From Thioploca ingrica (GTDB lineage: Bacteria; Pseudomonadota; Gammaproteobacteria; Beggiatoales; Beggiatoaceae): a stretch of DNA of 64,000 bases. A program made the position numbers and the translations under genes. This document shows positions 16,171-24,997 of the stretch, in pieces. Numbering within the stretch: the first letter of the stretch is position 1; every line of letters begins with the position of its first letter. The DNA is taken from the NCBI GenBank assembly GCA_000828835.1, contig AP014633.1, positions 4,650,001 through 4,714,000 on the forward strand. The letters are read 5' to 3'. The notes beneath the pieces are model-generated. The model worked only from the letters and a program-made list of their open reading frames with translations. It did not search any database and was not told the DNA's origin.

Positions 16171-16593
16171 ATGGAAATATATGAAAAGATTAGGTTTATG
16201 CGTTCGTTTAAGAATTGGTCACAAGAGGAGATGGCAGGTCGGTTAGGCTTGTCAGTCAATGGTTACGCCAAAATTGAGCGGGGAGAAACCGATGTTACGC
16301 TTTCTCGGTTGAAACAAATTGTAGACGTTTTGGGCATAGATTTGGCCGAATTGTTTGGCTTAAACGAAAAGAATGTCTTTCATTTTGCTGGAACACATTA
16401 TGCCCACCATCATCAAGTCAATTATTCGCCGGATGCTTCTGCAACAGATGCAACAGAACCCATTGAACTCAAACATGAATTAGAAAAATCCCACCTTATC
16501 ATCCAGCAGCGAGAGAAGGAAATCAGTTATCTCCAAGAAGAAATTGTTCAATTGAAAGAGATTATTGACTTGGTTAAAAAGCAAGTACTGTAG
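16171..16593 (+). CDS. XRE-family helix-turn-helix regulator with C-terminal coiled coil
   Basis: A 140-residue DNA-binding protein. Residues about 4-62 are an XRE/Cro-type helix-turn-helix: IRFMRSFKNWSQEEMAGRLG, LSVNGYAKIERGETDVTLSRL (recognition helix), KQIVDVLGIDLAELFG. A His-rich linker follows (THYAHHHQVN), then a coiled coil to the end (ELKHELEKSHLIIQQREKEI). I use the ATG at 16171 (MEIYEKIRF). The eight codons before it start only with TTG. The stop TAG at 16591-16593 belongs to the repeat copy that follows. The regulated gene is not evident; it could be its own. Confidence 0.8.
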   Translation: MEIYEKIRFMRSFKNWSQEEMAGRLGLSVNGYAKIERGETDVTLSRLKQIVDVLGIDLAELFGLNEKNVFHFAGTHYAHHHQVNYSPDASATDATEPIELKHELEKSHLIIQQREKEISYLQEEIVQLKEIIDLVKKQVL

Positions 16594-16657
16594 GTTGGGT
16601 TAGGGTAGCGTAACCTAACGATTCATTAACGTTATTGTTGAGTTACGGCGCAAAAAC
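16586..16657. repeat. about 72-bp GTAGGTTGGGTTAG repeat, copy 2
   Basis: Second copy of the repeat at 15441-15513. It starts inside the last codons of the HTH gene, so that the gene's TAG stop is part of the repeat. This suggests the repeat was inserted into, or replaced, the original 3' end. Confidence 0.65.
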
Positions 16658-16704
16658 CCGCGCCTAAGCTATCCATCCTCCGCACCATTCAAGCTTTGGT
16701 GCCG

Positions 16705-17283
16705 TTATTCCTTATTAAAACTGTTATGAAACCGCTTGAGACGCTGCTGGATTTCCGCAACAATGGCGCGTAACTCTTTCCAATCCGAGTCACTCAAATA
16801 AGGTACCAGTTGAGTCAACAAAGGTAACACGTTGGGCTGATAGTAATGAAGGAGTGTACTAATATCATTTTCATAAAGTCCAACACGAGCAAAATGACCT
16901 TGACGATAAAGAGAAGGCAAGGCGTAAAGTTTCAATAACAGTAGTCCCTCAATGCTGGCACAAGGAATTTCTTGTTCTATAAAGGTATGAATCGTGGTGT
17001 ATTCCTGTTTGACCTTGTTAAATACCGGATTGTGTGTCAGGAGCAAATCAATTTGAAGTGCCTCAAATTGACCTCGTATAAAATCATTATCTTGACTAAG
17101 CACAGTTATTTCTGGCAAATGGGGTATCGATTCCAAAGCCATTATGATATCTACATCTTTGGTATTACGTCCTTCTACATATTGCAGCATAGCAATCCCA
17201 CCAACTAACACATATTCAATTTGCCTTTCTTGTAATAATTTAAAAAAATAACTAACTGATTCTAATAAATAATCCGTATTCAT
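16705..17283 (-). CDS. nucleotidyltransferase-like protein (AbiEii/DUF-type)
   Basis: A 192-residue protein with a nucleotidyltransferase-like head: YVLVGGIAMLQYVEGRNTKDVDIIM (about residues 22-46), which holds the GG and the T-x-D-x-D of the polymerase beta-type fold. Then IDLLLTHNPVF (third acidic residue) and a helical C-terminus (LVPYLSDSDWKELRAIVAEI). These proteins resemble AbiEii-type toxins and MNT-type antitoxins. No obvious partner gene is next to it. The start at 17283 is chosen by family length; the frame stays open upstream to 17385, so an N-terminal extension of 34 residues is possible. Confidence 0.65.
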   Translation of the reverse strand: MNTDYLLESVSYFFKLLQERQIEYVLVGGIAMLQYVEGRNTKDVDIIMALESIPHLPEITVLSQDNDFIRGQFEALQIDLLLTHNPVFNKVKQEYTTIHTFIEQEIPCASIEGLLLLKLYALPSLYRQGHFARVGLYENDISTLLHYYQPNVLPLLTQLVPYLSDSDWKELRAIVAEIQQRLKRFHNSFNKE

Positions 17284-17544
17284 AATGGTATTATCGTGCC
17301 AGTTTTTGAAATTAAAAACATAGGCATCACGGATGATATAACCGATAGCAAGCGTGCTGGGAATGGTCTTAGTTTTCCTGAGCATGGTTGTTACTTTAAG
17401 TATTAACTGAGTAAAAATAAAGAAGGAGAATCTATCACTTCTACCCTGACAAGGCGTGCTTCAAACAGCCAAACCTTGACAATCAGCAAGGCTACTTGCT
17501 CCCGTAAGAATATCGCTCATATGCACATCGATATAACCCATTTT

Positions 17545-18885
17545 TTATGAATCACGCTCAAATACACGAGTACGATTATAACCTTGTTGTTGCGCCAGAT
17601 GGCTAGCACTGTCTGCCTCAGCAATTAAAGATTCCAGAACCGGTTTGGCAATTCCTTCCGACGAAGTGAGACCAATACTCACGGTCACGGCTAAATCTTC
17701 TGGTTTGAGCACCATTACTTTCTGACGTAGATCTTCAGCTATAATTTTGCCATTATCAGCGGTGCAAGCCGGTATGAGGATGACAAAGCGTTTACCGGCA
17801 AACCGTGTCACCATCGCTTCTTGAGGAAAATAATTCACAATAAATCGACCCACTAAATGGAGAATATGATCACCAATTATATGTCCTTGTTCTCTATTTA
17901 TTTTTTCAAAGTGGTCAATATCTACCGTCATTAGGCAAATTGGGGTGTGTTGATTAATAAATCCTTTACCTTCTTCGAATAAGAATTTCTTATTGCGGGC
18001 ACCGGTCAAACTATCCGTCGTCGCTAATTTATAAATATCTCTAGAATAACGTTTAAGCACATTATATTGATGTTTAACCAACAATAATGATTTAATACGC
18101 GCAATGAGTACTTCTTCAACGACGGGTTTGGTAATAAAGTCATTGGCACCGGCATGGAAAATTTCGGCTTGACATTCTTTATTATCTTCGATGGTGATGA
18201 CTAAAACGGGCATTTCTTGACGAGAATAATGCAGTTGAGTACGAATCGCATACAGTAAATCTCCCCCAGTCATTTGCCCTTCCAAGAAAAAGTCAGTAAA
18301 AACAATATCAAAACCATCTTTTTCGCCGGTACTATCGGGTGAATTTTTATTTTTTTTCAATAATTCTAAGGCGGCTTCTCCACTCGTGACCTGAGTGATG
18401 TATAAACCATGTTTTTCCATTAAAGTTTGCGTGGTTTGAGCCGTACTAAAACTATCTTCAACATAAAGAATTCGACCGACTAATCCGGCATGTCGTTGGG
18501 AAACATCTTTAATAAATTCAACTAATTTTTTATAACCTAATGATTTGTTAAAATAATCAGTCACTCCGGCCGAAAAACCTTCTCGGAGTAGACGACTATC
18601 GGCATCACTCGAAACGACAATGACCGGGGTGAGATGTTGTTTGTCACTCTTCCGAATCTCATGACATAAATCTAACCCATCCAAACCCGGTAATAACAGT
18701 GAAGTGGTAATGAGATCAAACTTTTCTTGACGCAAATAATCTAATGCTTCTTCGGCACTACCACAAGTGACAATATAAGCATCCTGCATTTCTTTTTGCA
18801 AAATATGGGCGATAATTGAGCGTGCCACTTCGGAACGATCCACGATCATAATACGATTAGTTTTTTCTTTTTTAACACGAGTCAT
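17545..18885 (-). CDS. PleD-like response regulator with two receivers and a degenerate GGDEF domain
   Basis: A 446-residue protein of the REC-REC-GGDEF type. Receiver 1 (about 10-130) has Ser at the phosphorylation site (DLITTSLLLPGLDG where DxxLLDxxMPG is expected), so it is probably not phosphorylated. Receiver 2 (about 138-272) keeps the acidic pocket (YVEDS), the Asp in IVFTDFF and the Lys in TKP. The GGDEF domain (about 290-440) has TTDSLTGARNKKFL and DIDHFEKINREQGH intact, but its active-site motif is RFAGKRFVIL, so AGKRF replaces GGDEF. It is probably not an active diguanylate cyclase; it may bind c-di-GMP or GTP, or serve as a scaffold. The gene stands alone. Confidence 0.85.
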   Translation of the reverse strand: MTRVKKEKTNRIMIVDRSEVARSIIAHILQKEMQDAYIVTCGSAEEALDYLRQEKFDLITTSLLLPGLDGLDLCHEIRKSDKQHLTPVIVVSSDADSRLLREGFSAGVTDYFNKSLGYKKLVEFIKDVSQRHAGLVGRILYVEDSFSTAQTTQTLMEKHGLYITQVTSGEAALELLKKNKNSPDSTGEKDGFDIVFTDFFLEGQMTGGDLLYAIRTQLHYSRQEMPVLVITIEDNKECQAEIFHAGANDFITKPVVEEVLIARIKSLLLVKHQYNVLKRYSRDIYKLATTDSLTGARNKKFLFEEGKGFINQHTPICLMTVDIDHFEKINREQGHIIGDHILHLVGRFIVNYFPQEAMVTRFAGKRFVILIPACTADNGKIIAEDLRQKVMVLKPEDLAVTVSIGLTSSEGIAKPVLESLIAEADSASHLAQQQGYNRTRVFERDS

Positions 18886-19339
18886 CGCTATTAACTAATT
18901 AGTGTTCTAATAAAATGAAGAAAATTGATTGGCTTATTTATTATTAAAATATCATATAATTGACTTAAGTTAAGCATAAATCAGATAATTTATTTTTTAT
19001 CAATCAGATAGATACAATTTATTTTTCTCATCTAACATTGTCAATGATACCAATTTAATAACCTAAAAAAATAAAGAAAATTAATTTTTGAGTTAACTAG
19101 ACATAATCAATACAATATTTGCGCCACTTTTGAGAAAAGTGCTCAAATAGGGCAAATCAGTTTATCTATACGCTTGAGATCATTAACATCTAACTTATTA
19201 GTTGGCTACCAATGATGTCATGGTTATGATCGCCGGTGTGCTCATTTTGGCTACCAGGAAAAAAAGCTGAGTCGATTAGTAACCATTTAACCACCATAAC
19301 ACTTTGAATATTGAATAATGATCTTCTATCATACTTAAC
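18886..19339. other. AT-rich divergent intergenic, nothing recognised
   Basis: About 450 bases between the PleD-like gene (minus) and the broken sdh operon (plus), very rich in A and T up to about 19140. It should hold promoters for both. No palindrome or consensus stood out. Confidence 0.35.
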
Positions 19340-19525
19340 ATGAATGGTTTCACTAAACTACTGAGCAGTACACTTAGTCAAAAAATCATCATGTCAATAA
19401 CGGGATTATTGCTCATCTCATTTTTAGTGGTACATTTAATCGGTAATTTATTATTATTTAAAGGAGATGGTGGCCATGCTTTTAATGCTTACGCGCATTT
19501 TATGTCCACCGCAATTATCATATGA
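19340..19525 (+). pseudogene. sdhC: succinate dehydrogenase/fumarate reductase cytochrome b subunit, N-terminal fragment
   Basis: The first 57 or so residues of a cytochrome b subunit: [50 protein letters not shown] contains the start of the first transmembrane helix and the heme-ligand His (VVHLIGN). Family members continue for about 150-170 more residues with further helices. Here the sequence runs straight into the SdhA frame near 19505. A deletion has therefore removed the rest of sdhC and the first ~30 codons of sdhA. Confidence 0.85.
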
Positions 19526-20620
19526 GTTGATTGTCGTTGGTACCGGTTTAGCTGGCGCATCAGCAGCGGCTACTTTGGCAGAATTGGGCTATAATATCAA
19601 AGCGTTTTGTTTTCAGGATAGTGCCCGTCGAGCACATAGCATTGCTGCACAAGGTGGGATTAATGCCGCTAAAAATTATCAGAATGATGGTGATAGCGTT
19701 TATCGGTTGTTTTACGATACGCTTAAAGGCGGGGATTTTCGCTCCCGCGAAGCGAATGTGTATCGGTTAGCGGAAATTAGCGGTCAAATTATTGATCACT
19801 GTGTCGCTCAAGGTGTGCCGTTTGCGAGAGAATATGGCGGATTATTAGCCAATCTCTCTTTTGGTGGTGCTCAAGTAGCGAGAACTTTTTACACCCGCGG
19901 GCAAACTGGGCAGCAACTCTTATTAGGTGCCTACAGTGCATTAAGTCGGCAAATTGCTGCCGGGAAAGTTAAATTGTTTCCGCGAACTGAAATGCTTGAT
20001 CTAGTCATCATCGATGGCAAAGCCCGTGGTATTGTGATCAGAAATTTAATCTCGGGGCAAATTGAGTCCCATTGTGCTCATGCCGTGTTATTATGTACTG
20101 GCGGTTATAGTAATGTTTTCTTTCTCTCGACTAATGCGCGAGGTGCTAACATTACCGCCGCTTGGCAAGCCTATAAAAAAGGGGCGTTATTTGCTAATCC
20201 CAGTTTTATTCAAATTCATCCCACTTGCATCCCGGTTTATGAACATCATCAATCGAAATTAACCTTGATGTCAGAATCATTACGCAATGATGGTCGAGTT
20301 TAGGTGCCCAAACAACCGGGAGATAACCGTCCTCCAAACCAAATTTCAGCAATGGCCAGAGATTATTTTTTGGAGAGAAAATATCCGGCTTTTGGTAACT
20401 TAGTGCCTCGAGATTTAGCTTCACGGGCAGTTAAACAGATTTGTGTGGTTGTCACTTTCGGGAAGAACATCAAACGGCCGAAGGCGAAGCACAGCGTGAT
20501 GATGACCATTACGCCTATGTTGCCATTTGGGAATATCAGGGAGAAGATCAGCCACCGCAACTTCACCAGGAACCGCTCATATTCACTCACATTACCCCCA
20601 CCCCAAGATGCTATAAATGA
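19510..20620 (+). pseudogene. sdhA: succinate dehydrogenase/fumarate reductase flavoprotein subunit, disrupted three times
   Basis: Recognisable SdhA/FrdA of the Bacteroidetes-type lineage ([22 protein letters not shown]-binding; [19 protein letters not shown], flavin/His region). Three lesions are visible. The N-terminus is fused to the sdhC fragment. A TAG at 20301-20303 sits exactly where family members have Trp (GRVW-VPK), a TGG-to-TAG change. After [14 protein letters not shown] (about 20450) the frame jumps to [21 protein letters not shown] and ends [11 protein letters not shown]...PRCYK at TGA 20618-20620. That last part is the C-terminus of SdhA, so some 200 or more middle residues (with the capping/active-site region) are deleted. 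The gene cannot give a working enzyme. Confidence 0.88.
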
Positions 20621-21370
20621 ATGACGGTTATGAGAATCTATCTTAAAATTTGGCGACAAAAAAATTCAGATACCCCGGGTCAGTTGGTTGATTATCAAGT
20701 CGATGATATTATTCCGCAGATGTCTTTTTTAGAAATGTTGGATGTTTTAAACGAAAAGCTACTCAAACAAGGTGATGAACCGGTCGCCTTTGATCACGAT
20801 TGCCGTGAGGGGATCTGTGGTACGTGTGGTTTATATATTAATGGTAGAGCACACGGTCCTGAGCAAGGCATTACCACTTGCCAACTCCACCTGCGTTGTT
20901 TTCAAGATGGGGATACGATTTATGTCGAACCTTGGCGAAGCTCAACTTTTCCAATCATCAAAGATTTAATGGTGGATCGTTCGGCTTTAGATAGAATTAT
21001 GGCAGCGGGTGGTTACATCTCGGTGAATACCGGTTCGGCTCCCGACGCCAATACGATTCTGATTGCCAAAGCGGTTGCCGAGGAAGCTTTTGAAGCCGCC
21101 GATTGTATTGGTTGTGGTGCTTGTGTAGCCGCTTGTAAAAATGCGTCCGCTATGCTGTTTGTCGCTGCGAAAGTATCCCATTTGGCTTTATTACCTCAAG
21201 GACAACCAGAAAGACAATTAAGAGTTAACCAAATGGTCGCTCAAATGGATAAAGAAGGTTTTGGTGCTTGTTCAAATACCGGGGCGTGCTCGTTTGAATG
21301 TCCTAAAAATATCCCCCTTAGTCATATTGCGCGTTTGAATCGTGAGTATTTAGCAGCGCAATTATTCTAA
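20621..21370 (+). CDS. sdhB: succinate dehydrogenase/fumarate reductase iron-sulfur subunit
   Basis: Transfers electrons from the flavin subunit to the membrane quinone. The 249-residue product is intact. It has the [2Fe-2S] Cys pattern [10 protein letters not shown] with ITTCQLH (about 66-95), the [4Fe-4S] motif [11 protein letters not shown] (about 165-175), and the [3Fe-4S]/[4Fe-4S] Cys [15 protein letters not shown] (about 218-232). It starts directly after the last SdhA codon. An inner ATG (20630, MRIYLKIW) is also possible. Because SdhC and SdhA are both broken, this subunit has no partner in this locus. Either it has a second role or the gene is a relic that is still open. Confidence 0.93.
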   Translation: MTVMRIYLKIWRQKNSDTPGQLVDYQVDDIIPQMSFLEMLDVLNEKLLKQGDEPVAFDHDCREGICGTCGLYINGRAHGPEQGITTCQLHLRCFQDGDTIYVEPWRSSTFPIIKDLMVDRSALDRIMAAGGYISVNTGSAPDANTILIAKAVAEEAFEAADCIGCGACVAACKNASAMLFVAAKVSHLALLPQGQPERQLRVNQMVAQMDKEGFGACSNTGACSFECPKNIPLSHIARLNREYLAAQLF

Positions 21371-21381
21371 TTTTTTTGCCG

Positions 21382-22044
21382 ATGAGAAATGACATTCACT
21401 TACAGCGGGTGATAAATACAGCCAGCTATTATATTACTTTAGTATTAACTTTGGGTTATCTACCGGTTGCGGTTGCCGGTACCACTTCTACCTCATCAAT
21501 TACGGTTTACAAATATATTGATGCCCAGGGCGTTATTCATCTGACTAATCGACCGCCGCAATTACCGGAGCAGTTGCTTTACGCACGCAGTTATTTAATT
21601 CCTCCGGCTCAACCGCCGGCTATTCCCAAACTGAAAACCATCTTACCTCATCACGATTACGCACCGTTAATCGAAGCCGCTGCACAACAAACTCAACTCC
21701 CGGCTGCTTTATTGCAAGCGGTGATACAGGTTGAATCCGCTTACAATCCTAAAGCGATCTCTCCCAAAGGTGCAGTCGGTTTAATGCAATTGATGCCGGC
21801 GACAGCTAAACGTTATGGCGTAATCGATCGAACTGATCCGGTGGCTAATCTCAAGGGAGGCGCACGTTATCTACGCGATTTACTCACCTTATTTAACGAA
21901 GATTTAGCCTTAGCACTGGCGGCTTATAACGCCGGTGAACAAGCCGTAAAAAAATATGATAATATGATTCCACCTTATCAAGAAACAATTAACTATGTTA
22001 ATAAAGTCAAAAAGTTATATGAAAAATTTTTGCTGAATAACTGA
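21382..22044 (+). CDS. lytic murein transglycosylase (SLT domain), secreted
   Basis: A 220-residue enzyme cleaving the glycan backbone of peptidoglycan. Residues 1-30 form a signal peptide (YYITLVLTLGYLPVAVAG). A DUF4124-like region (KYIDAQGVIHLTNRPP) follows, then a goose-lysozyme-like SLT domain: LLQAVIQVESAYNPKAISPKG with the catalytic Glu (in VES), GLMQLMPATAKRYG, and AAYNAGEQAVKKY. The start at ATG 21382 is preferred to the TTG two codons upstream. Its stop TGA (22042-22044) lies in the repeat unit TAACTGATAACTGATG, and the next gene starts 6 bases further on. Confidence 0.88.
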   Translation: MRNDIHLQRVINTASYYITLVLTLGYLPVAVAGTTSTSSITVYKYIDAQGVIHLTNRPPQLPEQLLYARSYLIPPAQPPAIPKLKTILPHHDYAPLIEAAAQQTQLPAALLQAVIQVESAYNPKAISPKGAVGLMQLMPATAKRYGVIDRTDPVANLKGGARYLRDLLTLFNEDLALALAAYNAGEQAVKKYDNMIPPYQETINYVNKVKKLYEKFLLNN

Positions 22045-22050
22045 TAACTG

Positions 22051-23805
22051 ATGAAACCACCAGAACATATTCACCTTACTTTTCCTCTTAACGTCTATGC
22101 CCATAGTCTTTATTTGCAGCAGGGGCAAGTGAATTATTTACATTATGGTCTAGTGGAGGAAAACGAAGACGTTTGGGAATTAGGCGCACTGGCAGCGCAA
22201 CAACGTTCTACCGATCTCCTGTTAGCACGGTTACCACCCCCTCCTTGCCGTATTTTAGAGGTAGGGATTGGTTTGGGAACTTTAGCAGCGCTATTAATGG
22301 AACAAGGCTATCAGGTGACCGGTATTTGTCCCGATCCTTACCAGATTGCCATAGCTAGGCAACGGATCCACAGTGGTTTTCGGTTACAGTGTTTAACATT
22401 CGAGGAATTTAATACGTTGGAACAAAGTTATGAGGTCATTTTACTGCAGGAATCGGCTCAATACTTAAAACCACTCACCTTATTTAACAAAGCGCATCAT
22501 TTGTTAAGTGAAAAAGGTCAATTATTGATTATTGATGAGATCGGATTACGACGTTGTCCTCAAGATAGTTTGGAAGGATTACCTTTACTCAAATATAGCT
22601 TAGCACAAGCAGAACGTTGTGGCTTTAAGTTACTAGAACAACTTGATTTATCTAAAAAAGCAGCTCCTACTTTAGATTATTTACTCAGTATAATTCAAAT
22701 TCATCAACAACAACTATTAAGTGATTTGAATTTATCTGCCAAGCAATTGACTGACTTAGTCGATTCATTACGCTTATATCAAGATAAATACCGAGATGGA
22801 CGTTATGGTTATGTTCTATTACGCTTTGAAAAAACCAAAACACCTTATTGGCGAGTAGTCGAAATCACCTCCAATGATCAAGAGGCGGTAAGAACCCTAT
22901 TTGAACGGGTCTTTAAAAACCAAATGAGCAAAGCGTTATGGGAATGGAAATACGGTCATGGACGTGGTATGGCGATGGCAGCCTGGAAAAAAGGCCGAAT
23001 TGTGGCTCATTACGGCGGAGTTCTCCGTGAATTATGCTATTTTGGTGTTCCCAAAACCGGAGTACAAATTGCGGATGTGATGGTAGATGAGAAAGAACGA
23101 GGTATCTTAACCCGCCAAGGGCCTTATTTTTTAGCGGGCGCTACTTTTCCTGAGTACTATGCTGGTTATGGGAATCGTATTTTATTAGGTTTTGGATTTC
23201 CAACCGGGCGAGCGATTCGAGTAGCAGAGTTGTTAGGGTTATATGCGCAAGTGGGCAAAATGACTGAAATACGTTGGTCAACCCAAAGTGGCTTGCCCCA
23301 TTTATGGAGCCGTATACGTCATTTACATCCCTTAGAACACGCAGCGGATCGAGAGATAGTTAATCATTTATGGAATCAAATGCAAGGTGGTTTTAAAGAG
23401 GCGATTATTGGGGTACGTGATTGGGATTATATCCAGCATCGCTATATCTCTCATCCTCTGAAACATTATGATATTTTAGTCGTGAGCAACCGGTTTGGTG
23501 GTGAACCTTTAGGCTTGGTGGTTTTATCCCGAGAAGCAGAAATCTGCAAATTACTGGATATTATTGCGCCACTCAAGCACCTTAACACGTTGATTAAACA
23601 AACTCAACGAATTGTCGGTCGATGGGGTATTCCAACGCTCAGTTTATGGATCACCGAAAACTTTGTGAATTTATTTACTCAAACCGGGGGTGAATCCTAT
23701 CCTTTAGATGTCAGAATTCCGCATTGTATTTGGTATGACGGTCCACCGGTATCTGAAGTTCAAGGTAAGTGGTGGTTAATGGGTGGTGATACTGATTTTA
23801 TGTAA
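22051..23805 (+). CDS. fusion of a class I SAM methyltransferase and a GNAT-like acyltransferase
   Basis: A 584-residue protein. The N-terminal half (about 40-245) is a methyltransferase: CRILEVGIGLGTLAALLMEQG (about 69-89, SAM-binding motif I), VTGICPDPYQIAIAR (motif II), YEVILLQESAQYL (motif IV). The C-terminal half (about 270-580) looks like a GNAT fold with YWRVVEITSNDQEAVRTLF, GVQIADVMVDEKERGIL and HYGGVLRELCYF. It is similar to hypothetical acyltransferases near sugar or polyketide genes. It is co-directional with, and 6 bases from, the transglycosylase gene, but no biosynthetic cluster surrounds it. The product acted on is unknown. Confidence 0.72.
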   Translation: MKPPEHIHLTFPLNVYAHSLYLQQGQVNYLHYGLVEENEDVWELGALAAQQRSTDLLLARLPPPPCRILEVGIGLGTLAALLMEQGYQVTGICPDPYQIAIARQRIHSGFRLQCLTFEEFNTLEQSYEVILLQESAQYLKPLTLFNKAHHLLSEKGQLLIIDEIGLRRCPQDSLEGLPLLKYSLAQAERCGFKLLEQLDLSKKAAPTLDYLLSIIQIHQQQLLSDLNLSAKQLTDLVDSLRLYQDKYRDGRYGYVLLRFEKTKTPYWRVVEITSNDQEAVRTLFERVFKNQMSKALWEWKYGHGRGMAMAAWKKGRIVAHYGGVLRELCYFGVPKTGVQIADVMVDEKERGILTRQGPYFLAGATFPEYYAGYGNRILLGFGFPTGRAIRVAELLGLYAQVGKMTEIRWSTQSGLPHLWSRIRHLHPLEHAADREIVNHLWNQMQGGFKEAIIGVRDWDYIQHRYISHPLKHYDILVVSNRFGGEPLGLVVLSREAEICKLLDIIAPLKHLNTLIKQTQRIVGRWGIPTLSLWITENFVNLFTQTGGESYPLDVRIPHCIWYDGPPVSEVQGKWWLMGGDTDFM

Positions 23806-23824
23806 TATCAACGCCAACGGGTTG

Positions 23825-24973
23825 TTAAGCTACCTTATCTTGTTCTAGCCATTGCCAACTAATCCAGATAGCGATGAGGCAAACCCCAGCGGCTCCCCAA
23901 TAGCTGAATTGCGCACCCATTTGCCAAACATAACCACTGGCTAAACTTCCAACGGCGCCTCCAGCACCAAAACTTAAGCTACTGTACAAAGCTTGAGCTT
24001 GACCTTGATGATGATCAGCAAAGTAATGACGAATCAGTTGCATGCTCACGCCATGATAGATTCCAAAACTCGCCGCATGTAATAATTGGGCAAATATTAA
24101 TATCAGCAGGGAATTAACGGCAGAACCGATCAATAACCAACGTAACGCGGTTAAACTTAAACTAATGATTAATAATCGACTTAAACTAAATCGTATCAGT
24201 AACCGGTGCATAACCAGAAATACCATGACTTCAGCAACGACACCTAATGCCCATAACCGCCCAATTAAATCTCGTGCATAGCCATGATTTTCTAAATAGA
24301 GCGAATAAAACGTATAATAAGGACCATGACTGGCTTGCATTAGAAAACAAATTGCAAATAAGGCAATAATAGTCGGACGTCGTAATACTTGATAAAATGA
24401 TTCGGTGTAAGTGGGCGTGACGGAATTAACTTTTTCTGGTACCCATAAACTGCTTAACCAAATCCCGATAAATAAGCTCAGTAATAAAGCGGGTAATAAT
24501 CTGATCGGGATATATTCCAGTAACCAACCAAACAGGGACACGGTGATAATAAAACCGATTGAACCCCATAAGCGAATTTGAGTATAACGACGCGCTTGCA
24601 ATCCTAAATAAGCGAATGTGGTCGCTTCAAATTGAGGCAAAGCCGCATTCCAAAAAAAACTAAACGTCGTCATCACGATAGCTAACCATAGATAATCTTG
24701 TCTTAGCAAGACACCCGCAAAACAGATCACCGCTAATAAAGAACTGATACGCACTAAAGTGATATGATACCCGGTACGAGCAGCAAGCCAACCCCAAATG
24801 TTCGGCGCAATGATCTTGGTTCCCATAATGATAGCGATCAGTTCCCCGATCGCTTTAGCGTCAAAGCCTAAATGATGTAAATAAATGCCCCAATAAGGCA
24901 TCATCGCGCCGAGGCTACCAAAATAAAAAAAATAAAATCCGGATAGACGCCAGTAATAAGGGATACTATCCAA
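23825..24973 (-). CDS. MFS transporter, PPP/HcaT-like (MFS_1-like)
   Basis: A 382-residue, 12-helix transporter of the major facilitator superfamily. It starts MDSIPYYWRLSGFYFFYFGSLGAMMPYWGIYLHHLGF, typical of the HcaT / 3-phenylpropionate MFS_1_like group, with GWLAARTGYH as the loop 2-3 signature. The start is TTG at 24973 because no ATG precedes MMPYW; AGGA lies 8 bases before it. It is 24 bases after the aroC stop, so the two may form one transcription unit. The substrate is not evident; HcaT-like proteins carry aromatic acids, which would suit a place next to chorismate synthase. Confidence 0.82.
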   Translation of the reverse strand: MDSIPYYWRLSGFYFFYFGSLGAMMPYWGIYLHHLGFDAKAIGELIAIIMGTKIIAPNIWGWLAARTGYHITLVRISSLLAVICFAGVLLRQDYLWLAIVMTTFSFFWNAALPQFEATTFAYLGLQARRYTQIRLWGSIGFIITVSLFGWLLEYIPIRLLPALLLSLFIGIWLSSLWVPEKVNSVTPTYTESFYQVLRRPTIIALFAICFLMQASHGPYYTFYSLYLENHGYARDLIGRLWALGVVAEVMVFLVMHRLLIRFSLSRLLIISLSLTALRWLLIGSAVNSLLILIFAQLLHAASFGIYHGVSMQLIRHYFADHHQGQAQALYSSLSFGAGGAVGSLASGYVWQMGAQFSYWGAAGVCLIAIWISWQWLEQDKVA

Positions 24974-24997
24974 GTGCGTTTCCTGAGTTTTTTGGCA

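Noticed and set aside
19467..20303. Intact short sdhA-like gene starting at 19467
   Set aside because: The first 15 or so codons belong to another frame of sdhC, and the gene ends at an in-frame stop in the conserved GRVW-VPK block; it is a fragment.
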